Part shown: piece after piece, positions 10,396 through 22,734 of the stretch | How positions within the stretch are numbered: position 1 is the stretch's first letter | How the letters are laid out: every line of letters begins with the position of its first letter | Source of the DNA: Rhabdophis nuchalis | Taxonomy: Eukaryota > Chordata > Lepidosauria > Squamata > Natricidae | Length of the DNA: 64,000 nucleotides | Assembly (NCBI GenBank): GCA_039707465.1 | Contig: CM077648.1 | Span: 28,833,119 to 28,897,118 of the forward strand | Reading direction: 5' to 3' | Notes under the pieces: generated by a model | What the model saw: the letters and a program-made list of their open reading frames with translations, nothing else | The model's database searches: none | Told to the model about the DNA's origin: nothing | Translations under genes and position numbers: made by a program

Positions 10396-11289
10396 GTAGT
10401 TTCAGTTGTCTTTAGAATGCCTCCCCTTCCACTTATTCTGCATTAGAACATACATTGATCCATTGCTATCCCTTGGCTACTGCTGCATTTTCGGTATCTG
10501 CTCACCAACCTCAAATATAACTTTAACTCATGACCTCAATTCCTTTAGGCTTGGGAGATATGTTAATTTTAAAAAAGGGGGGAGTTCATTAGGCTGTGTT
10601 TTTAAAAAAAATAAACACAAGATCTTAATCTTTTAACTTGTGTTCACTGAACTTGATTTTCTTCTTCAGACAACTCATTACCAGATGCAGCCTGGTAGTA
10701 AACCTGGGAATTCAACCCTGAGCTACAAATATTTTCCAGAGGTGAGACTTTCATGCACTCCTGTTGAATCAGTTTCCTCCTCAGGGCAGGAGGACCTCCT
10801 TGGATTTCTGAGAATGGATTTCAGTTAGTATATAAACATATATGGGCTTATTTTGTAAATAGTTTAAAGTAAATCACTTCCTAATCAAGATCTGTGCGTT
10901 TGGGATTGAATAATAGCTATTTTCTCCCATTCCAGTATTTAAAGGTTGATCCCTAACTCACAATTTTTTGGCAACCTAACACTAGCTGGCTGCTTAAAAA
11001 AAAAAAAAGAGGTTTCTATATGGTAGAAAGAAAAGAAATTGTATGGCAATATCATTTTTAAAAAGGGAAGAACACCCTGCCATGTTCTTTTTTCTTGCTG
11101 GTTGGGTAGCTTTTAAAGTGCCTTTAAAACTAAAGAATTTATATTTATAAAAGTATTCCGCATCTCAATTTTCTTTTTCAAAAAGCAGTGGCTTCCCTTT
11201 TAGGCAGTCAGTACAAATGGGCACATCACACAGCAAAATCCGTGCATGCCTATGTAAAGGAAGACATATACCTTAGGCATAGAAAAACA
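10396..11289. other. Intergenic DNA, nothing recognised
   Basis: No supported gene or named repeat. Several A-runs, including 10997-11008. Confidence 0.45.
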
Positions 11290-11690
11290 TATTATTGCCA
11301 TTAATTCCACTCACTTTTCAATAGTCACATTGCTTGTTGTCTTTTATTTATTAATTTTAAAGTCAACTAATATCCCAAATTCTGTTACTTTTTCCATTAA
11401 TTGTTATATTCCTTCCAGAGAGTCTTCCAAAGTTGTTATCAGGTCATCAGCAAATGCTCTTAATTTATCAATTTCCCTTTTAATCTTCACTCCAGAAATT
11501 CTCTCATCTTGACTGATATCAATACTTCAAAAACCATAATAAATAACAATGGTGACAAAAGTATCCTTGCCTAGTCCCTTTCCAGTCCCCTCACAATTTT
11601 TATTAATTTCTCATTCACAATGATCTATGCCTTTTGTGGAATGTTAATTGATTTTACGTATTTGATAAAATTCTCACCAAACAATTCTCT
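11290..11690 (-). mobile_element. L1 ORF2 fragment (RT palm region)
   Basis: With stops ignored, the minus strand reads ARILLSPLLF, then LRAFADDLI.TLED, LMEKVTEFG and DFKINK. This is the L1 order of RT motifs (QG-SPLLF, ADD, FK-NK). It is heavily decayed and truncated at both ends. Confidence 0.65.
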
Positions 11691-12039
11691 CTTCCAGCCT
11701 CGCCCCAGGAGCCGGGAAGCAGAAAGTGGGGGGCTTTGCCCTTTCGCCGATGGACTCCGGAATCAATGGAAGGATTTGAAAGCTGGCTGGAGTGCCGGGG
11801 CTGGAGGGTCTTTCCTGATCTCCAGGTCTGCAATTGAGGGACAAGTGAGTACTGTGAGTTTTACTTCCGATCAACTTTAAACGGAGAATGGAGGGGTTAA
11901 TCTGTTTTGACACCCCCCCCTCGGAATAAAGTGGCGGTTGAAAAACTTTCTCCGCAGGAATGGGGAGAAAAAGAGAGCTAGACTGCCATCTGAAATAACA
12001 ACAGTTTAAAAAAAACTGTATCTATATTATGCTATGTAA
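11691..12039. other. GC-richer spacer of unknown origin
   Basis: GC content rises sharply here. It may be the 5' part of the L1 untranslated region split by the L2 tail at 12040-12482, but I cannot show this. The reading frames are short and unconvincing. Confidence 0.3.
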
Positions 12040-12482
12040 CATGGCATGGGACCTGGTTACTTGCGGGACCGCCTCCTACCACATACCTCCCTTCGACCTG
12101 TCCACTCCCACAGAGTGGGCCTCCTCAGGGTGCCGGCTGTTGGACAATGCCGGCTGGCAGCCCCCAGGGGAAGAGCCTTCTCTGTGGCAGGCCCAGCCCT
12201 CTGGAACGACCTGCCCCCCGACCTTCGTACCATCACGGACCTACACCTCTTCTGCCGGGCACTAAATACACACCTATTTTATGTGGCCAGCCTGGCATAG
12301 CTTTAATGGTATAGTTTTAATTGATCTTAATAAGGTTTTAACTAAAATTTTAGCACAGACCTTTAAATTTAATCCATTTTTAAAAAAAAATTGTATGTAC
12401 TGTTTTTATTGTTTCTGTGCAGCGCCCTGATTCCCTTCAGGGAGATAGGGCGGTATATAAATATGGTAAATAAAATAAAATA
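12040..12482 (+). mobile_element. L2-clade LINE 3' end
   Basis: The + strand, over two frames, encodes GPGYLRDRLLPHTS, GRAFSVAGPALWNDLPPDLR and THLFYVASLA, the same C-terminus as the intact LINE at 56075. A 3' untranslated region follows with the CCTGATTCCCTTCAGGGAGA stem motif and an ATAAA-unit tail. A 5'-truncated dead copy. Confidence 0.8.
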
Positions 12483-12484
12483 AA

Positions 12485-14012
12485 CATGATATTGTGGAAA
12501 TTTTTTGCAACAAGAAATTGAAACTTTCACTCTCCTTCCTGTGAGAGGCGGGGCAGATGGCTCCTCTTTGTTCCCTGTCGGAAATTTTCCTTTTGTTTTC
12601 CTTCGGTGTTTGAGATCGTAAGACTTTGAATTTTCCAGCTTAATTCCTCCTCGGGAGACCTTTGGTATCTCTCCCAATACGTGGACATCCAGATTGATTT
12701 TGATAACACAATTTTTTCTTCTTGGTTTTCTTGGTTTTCTGTGCTACCCGGACTGAACTTTTATTCGGGTTGTCCCAATACCTCGGACTTCATCGGCTGC
12801 TTGCTTTTCTGATGCCATCTTTCTTACAAGTTAGAACTTATAATTGGGACAATGGCTTCTAAAAAACACCTATTGGAAAGTCCTTTTCTGCTCCATCATC
12901 AACCCACTCCAGTCCAGTTATGCAGCAGACAAAGATCACTGCATTGTTGCAAAAAGAAGGGACTGGCGAGAGCACTCAGGAATTTTCAACAAAGGAGATG
13001 CTTCAGGATATAATGAAAAATGTACATGAAATCCGAAATGACCTGACAAATTTAAAATTAGAGCTGTTGGAGACACCAAAAAATACAATGGATAATAAAC
13101 AAAAAATTGAGGCATTGGCGGGGTGGGTCAGCTGAGATGAGGGAAGAGGTAAAGGAAATTCAGAAGGAAAGCACAGAACTGGGAGGTCATATAATCAAGA
13201 TAGAATTCGAAAGAATGTCTTTTTTTCTCAGGTTCCAGAACGTTCCAGAGACAGAAGGAGAAGATCTTAAAGATCTTATGAGTACAATTTTAGCAGATTA
13301 TATTAAAAGGAATAAAGAACAACTCTGGTGGGATATGGACCTGGCTTATAGAATTAATTCAGCATACGCTAGAATAAATGATGTACCAAGAGAAGTTCAT
13401 ATTAAAGGTCCACAAGGGATGAGATACGGATGGCCCAGTGCGGAGGACCCATGAAATATCAGGAAAAAGAAATTGCTATTTTGAAACAAATTCCAAAAAA
13501 AATTAGAGAGATAAGAAGGAAATACTCCTTCTTGTCCAAAAAATTACATTAAAAAGAAGTTTGGGTCAAATGGTTACTGCCAGAAGGAATATTGGTCTTC
13601 TAGGACGGAGGTAGAATTAGAATTCAAACACTGAGAGAGGTGGAGGCCTTTCTGCAAAAGCATTCCTTATTCCTAGGAGACAAAGAAGAGGGAACAGGGG
13701 GGCCCGTGGGCCCACCCGTCGATGGGAAGGGAGAAGAAGAATCAATAGCAAAAAGACTTAGATCCCAAAAATGACTTTATTTGAAATTTTATTGTGATAG
13801 TTGAATTAGATGGCAATGAAAACCATGATCGAATGTATGAAATTTACAATGTAACTTATATGTATGCTTGCCCTTTGTTTTTCTTTAAAAAAATATTGTA
13901 TTTGTATGAAGTTTTGGTGGGACCACCACCCCCGGCATGGAAGCCACTAAAATGTTACTTTAACCCTACAACCTTTTTCCCATATATATTGTAAAACCAA
14001 TAAAAATTGTTT
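12485..14012 (+). mobile_element. L1 element carrying ORF1 but no ORF2 (HAL1-like)
   Basis: A 5' untranslated segment (12485-12851) leads into an L1 ORF1. The ORF1 stop is followed by only about 240 bp of 3' untranslated DNA, ending AATAAAAATTG then a short A-run near 14012. An intact L1 would have about 3.5 kb of ORF2 in between. Either ORF2 was deleted or the source element was ORF1-only, like mammalian HAL1. The L2 tail just upstream may have entered the L1 5' region. Confidence 0.65.
12852..13774 (+). pseudogene. L1 ORF1 protein (RNA-binding chaperone), degraded
   Basis: The frame starts at ATG 12852 (MASKK). It passes a frameshift in the A-run at 12859-12864, then a coiled-coil-like stretch (MQQTKITALL..., 12920-13130) rich in heptad Leu/Ile. 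A second frameshift at about 13135 leads into the RRM/CTD core: LRFQNVPETEGE, LWWDMDLAYRINS, NDVPREVHIK. Two stops replace sense codons near 13550 and 13602. The natural end is AKRLRSQK and TGA at 13772-13774. In L1, ORF1p forms trimers that coat L1 RNA. At about 307 codons it is near full length. Not functional. Confidence 0.75.
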
Positions 14013-14391
14013 TATGACGAAAAAAACCTATCATTATTCTCTCACTTAAAAATATTAAAAATAATTTATAATCATTATTCAATAATTATATTGAGTGGTA
14101 ATAATTTTTTGATGAGGCAAAATCTTGACTTTCCTTAAATCCTAATGCTATACTAGTCTCTACCCAACTGTCCCGTATCTTTCTGATCTGTAAAATAGAC
14201 ATCACCATGTGTTGCAGTGATTGTAGTAGTCCAATATGCTTATAATAAGCCCAACTGCTAATATTCTTTTATATAACCTTGAGTCTTTGGAGAAAAGATG
14301 AAAATTATTGGAAGACAGCAGCTTTGGACTAATATAACAATTAATTTGCTACACCTGTGCCTGGCTGGTTTTGCAAGCTGATTGGTTACAG

Positions 14392-14519
14392 CAGGGGTGT
14401 CAAACTCATGTCATCACGATGGCAATCACATGACATATTGGGACCCTTCACTAAACCGGGCATGGGCATGGCCAGCATGTGACACATCCAGTCTGTGGAC
14501 GGAGAGTTTGACAGCCCTG
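14392..14519. mobile_element. Short hAT-like element (CAGGGGTGTCAAACT type)
   Basis: Termini CAGGGGTGTCAAACTC and GAGTTTGACAGCCCTG are inverted copies. The 128-bp element has no coding capacity. I see no clear 8-bp target duplication. Same type as 24983, 31885, 37831 and 42965. Confidence 0.65.
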
Positions 14520-14962
14520 ACAACTTTTTTGTCTTCTTTTCTGAACTAGGTCCTCAGATAAAATACAATGAAGCAGATCGTTATTATCTGAAAGTGAACA
14601 GGATGGAATCAATTTGCTCTGTTTTGGGATAGAAGGATATATGGACTTGCTGGTATGTACAGTAGATTGTTTTCCTTTTTGGGGTGAGTAGTTTGATTTC
14701 AGGATTCAGAGAGTTTATAAGGATGGTCTGCAGAGATGTCAGATGACAGATCCAAAGATATCAGGTTAGCTAAAGGTTTGACTGCTGCTCTTGTTAACAG
14801 CCAAGTTGATCCAGTTGATCCAGTGTTCTTTCAGTTGATCCAGTGTTCTCAATATTTCATCTTGTTTGCAGTTTAGTAAGGTTTCGAAAAAGTTCATTAA
14901 TCCTGTTTCTAGAACTTTATTAGCACCAACATGCCTGAGATATTAAACCAAAGAGTACAGAC

Positions 14963-15114
14963 CAGAGGTGGTATTCAGAAGGTTCTGACCAGTTCTGGAG
15001 AACCAGAAGAAGAAATTTTGAGTAGTTCGGAGAACCGGTAAATACCACCTGTGACCGGCCCTCACCAGCCGCTACCACAGAACTGGTAGTAAAAAAATTT
15101 GAATCCCACCATTG
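14963..15114. mobile_element. Short hAT-like element (CAGAGGTGGTATTCA type)
   Basis: Left end CAGAGGTGGTATTCAG; right end TTGAATCCCACCATTG. Exact 8-bp flanking repeats GTACAGAC at 14955-14962 and 15115-15122 fix both ends. Internal CCGGTAAATA/GAACTGGTAGTAA phrases are shared with 44076 and 52646 in the opposite orientation. 152 bp, a deletion derivative. Confidence 0.85.
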
Positions 15115-15122
15115 GTACAGAC

Positions 15123-16688
15123 CTTTTTCCATTTTGGAAAATATGAAGTAGGTATATTTGAACAATAGAATGAAAAAATATTTTTTAACAGCAGGTAGGA
15201 GATGGTTGCATAGTTAAAAGACAGTAGGCTAACATTTTAGGAAACCATTTTATAGCACTCAGATCAATCATATGATATCAGCACTGAAGAAATGAGCTAA
15301 GTGTTACAATGATAACTCTTCTCATAGACCAATGACCAACATTGGTTGTGTTGAGCAGTGATAACAATGTTAACAATGAGCAATGTTAGTTCTGTTAAAT
15401 CAACTGAAATATATAGCTGCATTCATTTAGGTTTCTTTGGTAGGAAATGAGGCTGTAAGCTCTGCCTGTAATCTTAATTAGTTCCCCTGAGGAATTTTGT
15501 TTCCTTTGGTTGACCAGTAAACCGATTGAAGCTGTTTCCATATTTTTAGTACCCTGAAAGCTGCTAGCATATCTGCATAATTTTGTACGGAGGTTTCAGA
15601 GGCTGTTTTTAAAGAGTCCATGTTTGTGTTTGTATGGGTTAAATATTCAAAAATTGAAACTGCAGTTTATGCAATTAATAGATATTGTCTTGCAGCAAAG
15701 CCTGTTGTGAATTCTTTTGGTGATTGATGCTCTCCCCCCATCCTTCAAAGTGGTGCAATGCAATGCAAAGTAGAGGAGATAATTATTTTTAAATACCTGT
15801 TTCCAAATCCCAGTTCAATATATTATACATACTGGAGATAGTGATTACATGGAGATCATTTTTTTATTTTGTTATTATTCTTACTCTCAGTTTCCTTGTT
15901 GATCAAGTGGTCCAATTTTTTGCCTCCTTTATTAATTTAGACATGACCCTGTATGTGTCCGCTCTTGTTTTTCTCTATTACTTCAATCATGAAAAAAAAT
16001 CATTCCAAATCTCTCTGGGCATTATTAATATTCACAGATCCATAACCTAAGCACTCTTTTGCTGTATGGTCAAAAAAAATCATATTTAAAAAAAACAAAA
16101 CCAAATTTACATTATTACATACACTAATAGCATTAGTGTATGTAATACATTATACAATCTATGCAGTAGATGTATTAGTATACCATTATAACTAATATAC
16201 CAGTAATTAAGATACAAGGCTTGGTTAAGGTTAATAGACATAAAAGGTGCTTTGTAAGTGTGAGCTTAATGTAGTTCGAACTCTCAGGCACTCCACTCCT
16301 CTAAGATTACTGTAAAAAGAGTTTACTGTCCATGGTCTACTCATGAGCAAGAGCTGTTAGGAGCCACGTGGATTATCCCAATGGTCTTTCTTTGGTTCCT
16401 AACAGATTATGCCAGATTGGATCCAGTATCCAGTAGTTCCAGTATCCAGTAGTCCATTCTCCTTGCAAAAGCTATCTTTCTAGAGAAAGCCAGCAAGGAA
16501 TCAGCTCGCCATGGCACATTCAGGAAGTCTGAAAACAGTTCCACATAGCAATCTTAAGCTGTTTGTCCCACTGCTGATACTGGCTAGAAATGAATAAATT
16601 GGGTGAATAAATTGCTGTTCAGATTTCAACTTTGGCAATGATGCTGGCCAGTATCATCAATGGTTATCATGGTTTCTAATGATGGATA
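15123..16688. other. Intergenic DNA, nothing recognised
   Basis: AT-rich. Small local duplications near 16420-16460 (TCCAGTATCCAGTAG twice). No gene or named repeat supported. Confidence 0.45.
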
Positions 16689-16742
16689 CCCACCACCACC
16701 ACGATCATCACCACCACCACGATCACCACCACCACCACCACT
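16689..16742. repeat. CAC/CCA microsatellite with CGATCA interruptions
   Basis: Imperfect CCACCA triplet array broken twice by CACGATCA. It lies in no recognised gene. Confidence 0.85.
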
Positions 16743-17986
16743 CAACCTGCACCAGGAAAGCAAGTACCAATTGCATTCCCTTTCTTGGGTAGGTCTTTAA
16801 GGACACATTCATTTCTATTTAAGGGAGTAAACAACATTTAATACTCACAGAACCCAAAACTTCAAACCCCTGCTCAGTGCCAGAGTTACTCATTGTAAGT
16901 ACCCCACCCCCAGGATGGACCAGTGAAAACCATCTTTCCACCATTGTGGCTGTCACCTTCTAAAATGGTTAGAGTAATCAGTGTCAACTCTGAAATGGAT
17001 CAAGCCCACAGTAGCCATCTTCCATTTCTCAAGTTGCCACACAGCTCGGGGAGGAAGGAGAGGAGTAGAATGCAAACTAGCCAAAACAACCTACTAACTC
17101 ATGGGAACCAAGGTTGCTCCCAACATGTGCCAGCCAGGGACTGAGACTGGTCATCAAGGAGACACAAGAACACCTACTTGGACAATGTGACCTGTGACAC
17201 TAGGGGAGGGGGGAATCTCTTAACTTTTAACTATGCTGAAACTGCGGGAAATAACTAGGACTGGTTTTAGGATCATCTGTGTTGAAATGATGTACTCAAT
17301 AAAGCAGTTCTTTGAGAAAATGGAAAGTCTCCGAATGCTGACATATTTGAGTTAATTAGCCCGAAGCTTGACAATCAGTTTAACTCCAGCCCTTCTATTA
17401 AAGGTTCACCAGTTCAGTTCAGCAGCCCAGGCAAAAGAAGCATAATACCTCAACACGCAGTAGCCACGTGGAGTAGAAGAACTGTAGATAAAAAAAATAA
17501 AGTATAGTACACAGACCACATAGCATCAATGAGCTTGGCAGAGATTGGAAGGGATTACCTTTGAAGATAAGACAAACAAAAGTTGCCTTCATGGTAGGCA
17601 GGGATAGGTTAAGGATCTCATGCTATTATTATATCATATCAAGCAAGAAATGTAGATATGTCTTTTATGAGTTTGGTTCCAGAGGACAAGCCAGTACCAC
17701 CTTTTACACCATGACAATAAATGATGTCTACAGCATTTTAACATGAAAATATTCCAACCTACCAAAAGCTGTTTCCAATATGAAACAAAACAAAATATGG
17801 ATTCTTAAAGATTTGAAAAAGGGAACAAAATACAGTATGTTCTGTTCTGACCTAGCTGATTTTAGTGATGATGTAATAAATGTTTTGGGTTGTCCTTTTG
17901 TTGTTTATGATAAATTTGTTTCTTTAAAACTCTTTTTCAGTCTAGCCAGTACAGTATCAGGATCAATCATGTCTCTGCTACTGTTA
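16743..17986. other. Intergenic DNA, nothing recognised
   Basis: No supported gene. The 60-73 codon frames here have no recognisable domain. Confidence 0.45.
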
Positions 17987-17994
17987 TCTTAGAC

Positions 17995-18324
17995 CAGTGT
18001 TTTTCAACCTTTTTTGTGCAAAGGCACACTTTTTTCATGAAAAAAATCACGAGGCACACCACCACCATTAGAAAATGTTAAAAAAATTTAACTCTGTGTC
18101 TATATTGACTATATATAAAGTAATTCTCTTGAATAGGAATCAAATAAACACAAAAAAAATATTTTATAATTACTTTATTATGAAATAATAAAGTATTTTA
18201 TAATTGTTCATATTTGTGAGCCGAAGCCGCATGTTACGGATGAAATTGGAATTTTTCCCACGGCACACCAGACAATATCTCACGGCACACTAGTGTGCCA
18301 CGGCACAGTGGTTGAAAAACGCTG
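17995..18324. mobile_element. Non-autonomous hAT element (CAGTGTTTTTCAACC type)
   Basis: Perfect-looking terminal inverted repeats CAGTGTTTTTCAACC and GGTTGAAAAACGCTG, with exact 8-bp target duplications TCTTAGAC at 17987-17994 and 18325-18332. A second internal inverted motif is GGCACACTAGTGTGCC near 18283-18300. No transposase. From memory the ends resemble the OposCharlie1 (OC1) hAT group, known for horizontal transfer; a library search is needed. Confidence 0.85.
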
Positions 18325-18431
18325 TCTTAGACTAATAGAATAATTTAGGAATGGAAAGCTGGGAGAAGCTTGCTTAACAAGTTACTAATGATTTAGTAGC
18401 ACACACAAAACAAAATACAAGCCTCTGAAAT

Positions 18432-18470
18432 AGGGAAGTTAGAATTCATGAGGGAAGTTAGAATTCATGA
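18432..18470. repeat. Tandem duplication of a 19-20 bp unit
   Basis: The unit GGGAAGTTAGAATTCATGA occurs twice in direct succession. Confidence 0.75.
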
Positions 18471-18689
18471 AGGAGGTGAGATGAATATATATTGTGCTGT
18501 ACTTTATTTCCCAGGTAATTAATACAAAAGTGTTTGCATTTGCATGCCCAAGTATGCTTGACAGATAAATTTACTGATTTGTCAAAATTATACAGCCACC
18601 CATGTCATGTGAGGTGACTCAGAGTATTATACAATAAAACTGACCTTTAAAACATTTTATAAAGCCAGTTATAAACAATGAACATAAAT

Positions 18690-21600
18690 TTTAACTTTAA
18701 CTTTTAACTTTAATCGGATTTTTATACCGCCCTATCTCCCAAAAGGGACACAGGGCGGTGCACAGAAAGAATATGAGTAGTAAATACAATGATAATATAA
18801 AAGTTAAAAATACATTAAATACAATGGGTCTGTGCTAAAACGTATACTTAAAAACCATTAAAATTATTATAATTGGGACTAGGCCAGCGACATGGAATAG
18901 GTGTGTTTTTAAAGTTCGATGGAAGAGGAGAAGGTCCGTAATGGTGCGAAGGTCGGGGGGGCAGGTCATTCCAGAGGGCCCTGAGGAGGTCCTCTCTGTG
19001 GGAGCAGACAGGTCGAAGGGAGGTGTGTGGTAGGAGGCGGTCCCACAGATAACCAGGTCCCAAGCCATGGAGCGCTTTAAAGATAGTTACTAGCACCTTG
19101 AAGTACACCCGGAGGGCCACAGGCAGCCAGTGCAGCTCGTGCAGGAGAGGTGTTACATGGGAGTATCTAGAGACTCCCATAATCCCCTGCATGGCCGCAT
19201 TCTGTACTAGCTGGAGCCTCCGGGTGCACCTCAAGGGGAGCCCCATGTAGAGAGCATTACAGTAGTCCAGTCGGGAGATGACGAGGGCTTGAGTGACTGT
19301 GCGTAGGGCGTCACGATCTAGAAAGGGATGCAACTGGCATATCAGGTAGACCTGATAGAAAGCCCCCCTGGCCATGGCTGTCACATGGTCATCCAAGGAC
19401 AGCCAAGAATCCAGGAGGACACCCAATGACTCGCCCCCAATAGCCAGAGATGGAGCCAGCTGGCTATATTGTGATGCCGGAAACCACAGCCACTCAGTCT
19501 TGGACGGGTTGAGTCAAGCTTGTTACTCCCCATCCAGGCCCGCACGGCCTCCAAACAACGGGACATCACTTCGACGGCATCGTTGGGGTGGTCTGGGGTA
19601 GAAATGTACAGCTATCATCAGCGTACTGGTGGAATTCTACCCCGAACCACAGATGATCTCACCCAGCGGCTTCATATACGTGTTAAACAGGAAGGGCGAG
19701 AGGACCGACCCTTGAGACACCCCACATGTAAGGGGCCTTGAGGTCGACCTCTGTCCTCCTGCCAACACGAATTGCGACTGGCCGGAGAGGTAGGAAGAGA
19801 ACCACCGCAGAACGGTGCCTCCCAATCCCAACCCCTCCAGCCGGTGCAATAAGATACCATGGTCGATGGTATCAAAAGCCGCTGAGAGGTCTAATAGGAC
19901 CAGGATAGAGGAATGACCTCTATCCCGAGCCCTCCAGAGATCACCTACCAACGCGACCAATGCCGTCTCTGTGCTGTACCCAGGTTGGAAACCAGACTGG
20001 CGCGGGTCTAGATAGGCAGTTTCCTCCAGGTGTTGGGGGAATTGTCATGCCACCACACTCTCAACAACCTTCACCAAGAAGGAAAGGTTGGAGACCGTGC
20101 GATAATTTACTACTACCGCTGGGTCCAGGGAAGGCTTTTTGAGGAGGGGTCTCACCACCGCCTCTTTCAAGACTGGGGGCTGGAAAAAAAACCTCACTCA
20201 ACGAAGTGTTCACTATTTCCTGGAGCCAGCCTCATGTCACCTCTCGGGAGGCCAGTACAAGCCAGGAGGGACACGGGTCCAATAAACATGTGGTAGCATT
20301 CAACTTCCCCAGCATCCTGTCCATGTCATCTGGAGTAACAAGGTCGAACTCTTCCCATAAAACAGTCTCAGGACCAGTCTCCACCCACCCGCCAGGACTA
20401 ACCTCATTGGAGGCCAGTTCGTCCGTGATCTGAGCGATTTTATCCTGCAGATAACATGCAAATTCCTCTGCATGACCCTGCAACGGACCTTCCTGCAGCC
20501 TTTGTTGAAGGAGGGAGCGGGTCACTCTGAACAGGGCGGCAGGGCGGTTATCTGCAGATGCGATAAGAGCAGAGAGATACGTACATTTCGCCGCTCTTAT
20601 CGCCACAAGGTAGGTCTTCAAATGAGACCTTACCCGTGTTCGGTCAGATTTGGACCGAGTGGACCTCCAAATGCTCTCTAGGCATCTCTTTCGGCGCTTC
20701 ATCACCCTCAGCTCCTCAGAGAACCAAGGAGCTACGGTAGATCGGCACCAAGTGAGAGGCCACAAGGGCACGACCCGATCCAGGGCCCCCAGGGCTGCAT
20801 TATTCCAAGCAGCCACTAGGTCCTCAGTCGAGTCGTGGGTCAGGGTCTCAGGTATTGGCCCAAGATCCGTCTGGAACCTCTCAGGGTCCATCAGGCGCCT
20901 GGGGTGGAACCATCTCATTATATCTGGTTCCGCCTCCCCGCAGTGAGGTATAACGGTTGGGAAGTCAAGCTGAAGGAGAGAATGATCTGTCCATGACAGG
21001 GGTGTAATGACTAGTTCCCCTAATCCGAGATCATTCATCCACTGGCCGGACACCAAAATTAAGTCTAGCATGTGTCCAGCGGTGTGAGTGGTGTTGTGAA
21101 TTAGTTGGGTCAGGTCCATGGCTGTGATGGAAGCCATGAACTCCTGGGCAGCCTCAGATGGCAGGTTGAAATCCCCCATGACTAAAAGCCTGGGGGTAAC
21201 AACTGCCACCTCAGCTATCACATCGAGGAGCTCGGGCAGGGCTGCTGATATGCAGTGGGGAGACAGGTACAGGCTCAGCAAGCCCAACTGCCTCCCAGGA
21301 CCCCACTTCACACACAGAGACTCACAGCCAGCAGTCTGCGGCACTGCGGTCTCCCTCGGATCAAGACTATCCCTTATAATAACCGCCACTCCCCCCCACC
21401 CTGACCCTGGGCCCGTGGCTGATGGAATGCCCGGTAACCTAGTGGGCACATTTCTATGAGGGGTATTCCCCCCTCATGGCCCAACCAGGTCTCCTTGATT
21501 CCCACCAGGTCCAGCTCCCCCTCCAATACCAAATCATGGATGAGGGGGGCTTTGTTGACCATGGACCTGGCGTTACATAACATCAGCCTAGGGCCCAGGA

Positions 21601-22083
21601 CCTGTGACCCCGAACCCCCTGGAGTGCGAGAAGAGCCCTGGGAACCGGAGGGCGCAACCGCTAGCAGACAGTGGGTGTGCACTCCCATAACCTGATATGG
21701 TCCCTGGCTCACGCCATACCTACCTCTCCCCCACACTGTCCTGATGGTGAAGGCCGCTACGGCAACGACAGCACCAACCACGATGTCAAGATGCTCTCCC
21801 AGCCGAAACCAGCAGACAAGCCACAGCACGCCGACCGGCAGCTCTCGCACCCACTGCACGCCAACCGACAGCCAGCCACCGATTCTCCCGGTCAGCGCCC
21901 AGACAGACTCATGCAGCTCTTGCGGCTCTTACAGCTCTTCAAACCTCATGATGTTAAACCCCCTGATGTTATTGGGGATTTACAGCCAGGGTTTTCAGAC
22001 CATTCGTTGCTGGCATGCCCAGGGCAGCCAAGACAGGCACTCTCCCTCCCAGCACAGCTCAGCTCTGCTCCTCCATCTTAGCT
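18690..22083 (-). mobile_element. 3.4-kb L2-clade LINE, near full length but decayed
   Basis: Minus-strand order: a GC-rich 5' region (about 22083-21620), the endonuclease-RT protein, then the 3' untranslated tail with the GTGTCCCTTTTGGGAGATAGGG stem motif, ending in TTAAAGTTAAA-type repeats near 18690. It is the same family as the intact copy at 55867-59150 and about 0.1 kb longer overall, with more sequence 5' of the endonuclease, so it is useful for defining the true 5' end. Intergenic, upstream of UGT8. Confidence 0.85.
18848..21620 (-). pseudogene. L2-clade endonuclease-reverse transcriptase, frameshifted
   Basis: The first endonuclease motif is in a frame ending near 21374 (LMLCNARSMVNK, ETWLG). 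After a frameshift, 21449-20232 (405 codons) carries MGDFNLPSE and SWTDHSLL and runs to the pre-RT region. The RT core follows at 19960-19637 (LLDLSAAFDTIDH, GVSQGSVLSPFLF), and the C-terminal part at 19426-18848 (SRLDYCNALY, LHWLPVALR). The YADD region between 19637 and 19570 is disrupted by a small deletion. GVSQGS replaces GVPQGS. Clearly dead, but the motif order is complete. Confidence 0.85.
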
Positions 22084-22734
22084 AACCGGAAGTTAAAGAC
22101 TTAATAAATAAGCAAGATCATGAGAGGGAAGATATTGCATATAATACAGCCAGTGCCCAGGCTCCTTATAACTATCCATTTGCCGAGGGTGGGGGGAGAT
22201 TAAGTGTTGTATAGAAACTACTACTTCAATATTGGTTTAGTGGGCTGGTTTAACTTTGGAATGTTTGCATTCAATGCATGGTCTTATTTTTTGTGTTTAG
22301 AATCTTATTCATGTACCTCAAAGTGATGAAAACATAGAGTAACCTCTTCTACACATAAGCCAAACCATTACCCAAAACAACAGACTGTAATCTAAACAAT
22401 CTGACTTTTCAGTGCAGCAGTCCACCTGAGTAATGATCCTTTTGCTTCCTTATGGAGATTTGTTTTAATATTTTAAAAAATATTAATAATCTCTTGGCCA
22501 AATCTTTGGATGGTAGGTAGCATTCAGTATGGAATATTACTGCAATTATTCTTGGACCTGGTGACGAGGGAGCAGCAATTTGTCTCAAATTCCTATGCTC
22601 TGTTACAGTTAATACATTTTTAGTTTATTATGGTAGAAAATGTAAGTATTTTCTTCTTTATTCTACTGACGTGGAATGTTTCATATACAACATTTGAATA
22701 TTTTGTTCTGAACTTGCATTTTCTGTTTCGATTA
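22084..22734. other. Intergenic DNA, nothing recognised
   Basis: No gene or named repeat seen. Confidence 0.45.

Noticed and set aside
16689..16742. Possible CRISPR-like or His-rich coding repeat
   Set aside because: It is a plain CCA microsatellite in a vertebrate context with no spacers.
20232..21449. A host gene on the minus strand (405 codons)
   Set aside because: The DFNLPSE and SWTDHSLL motifs and its close match to 56075-59155 show it is part of an L2-clade LINE.
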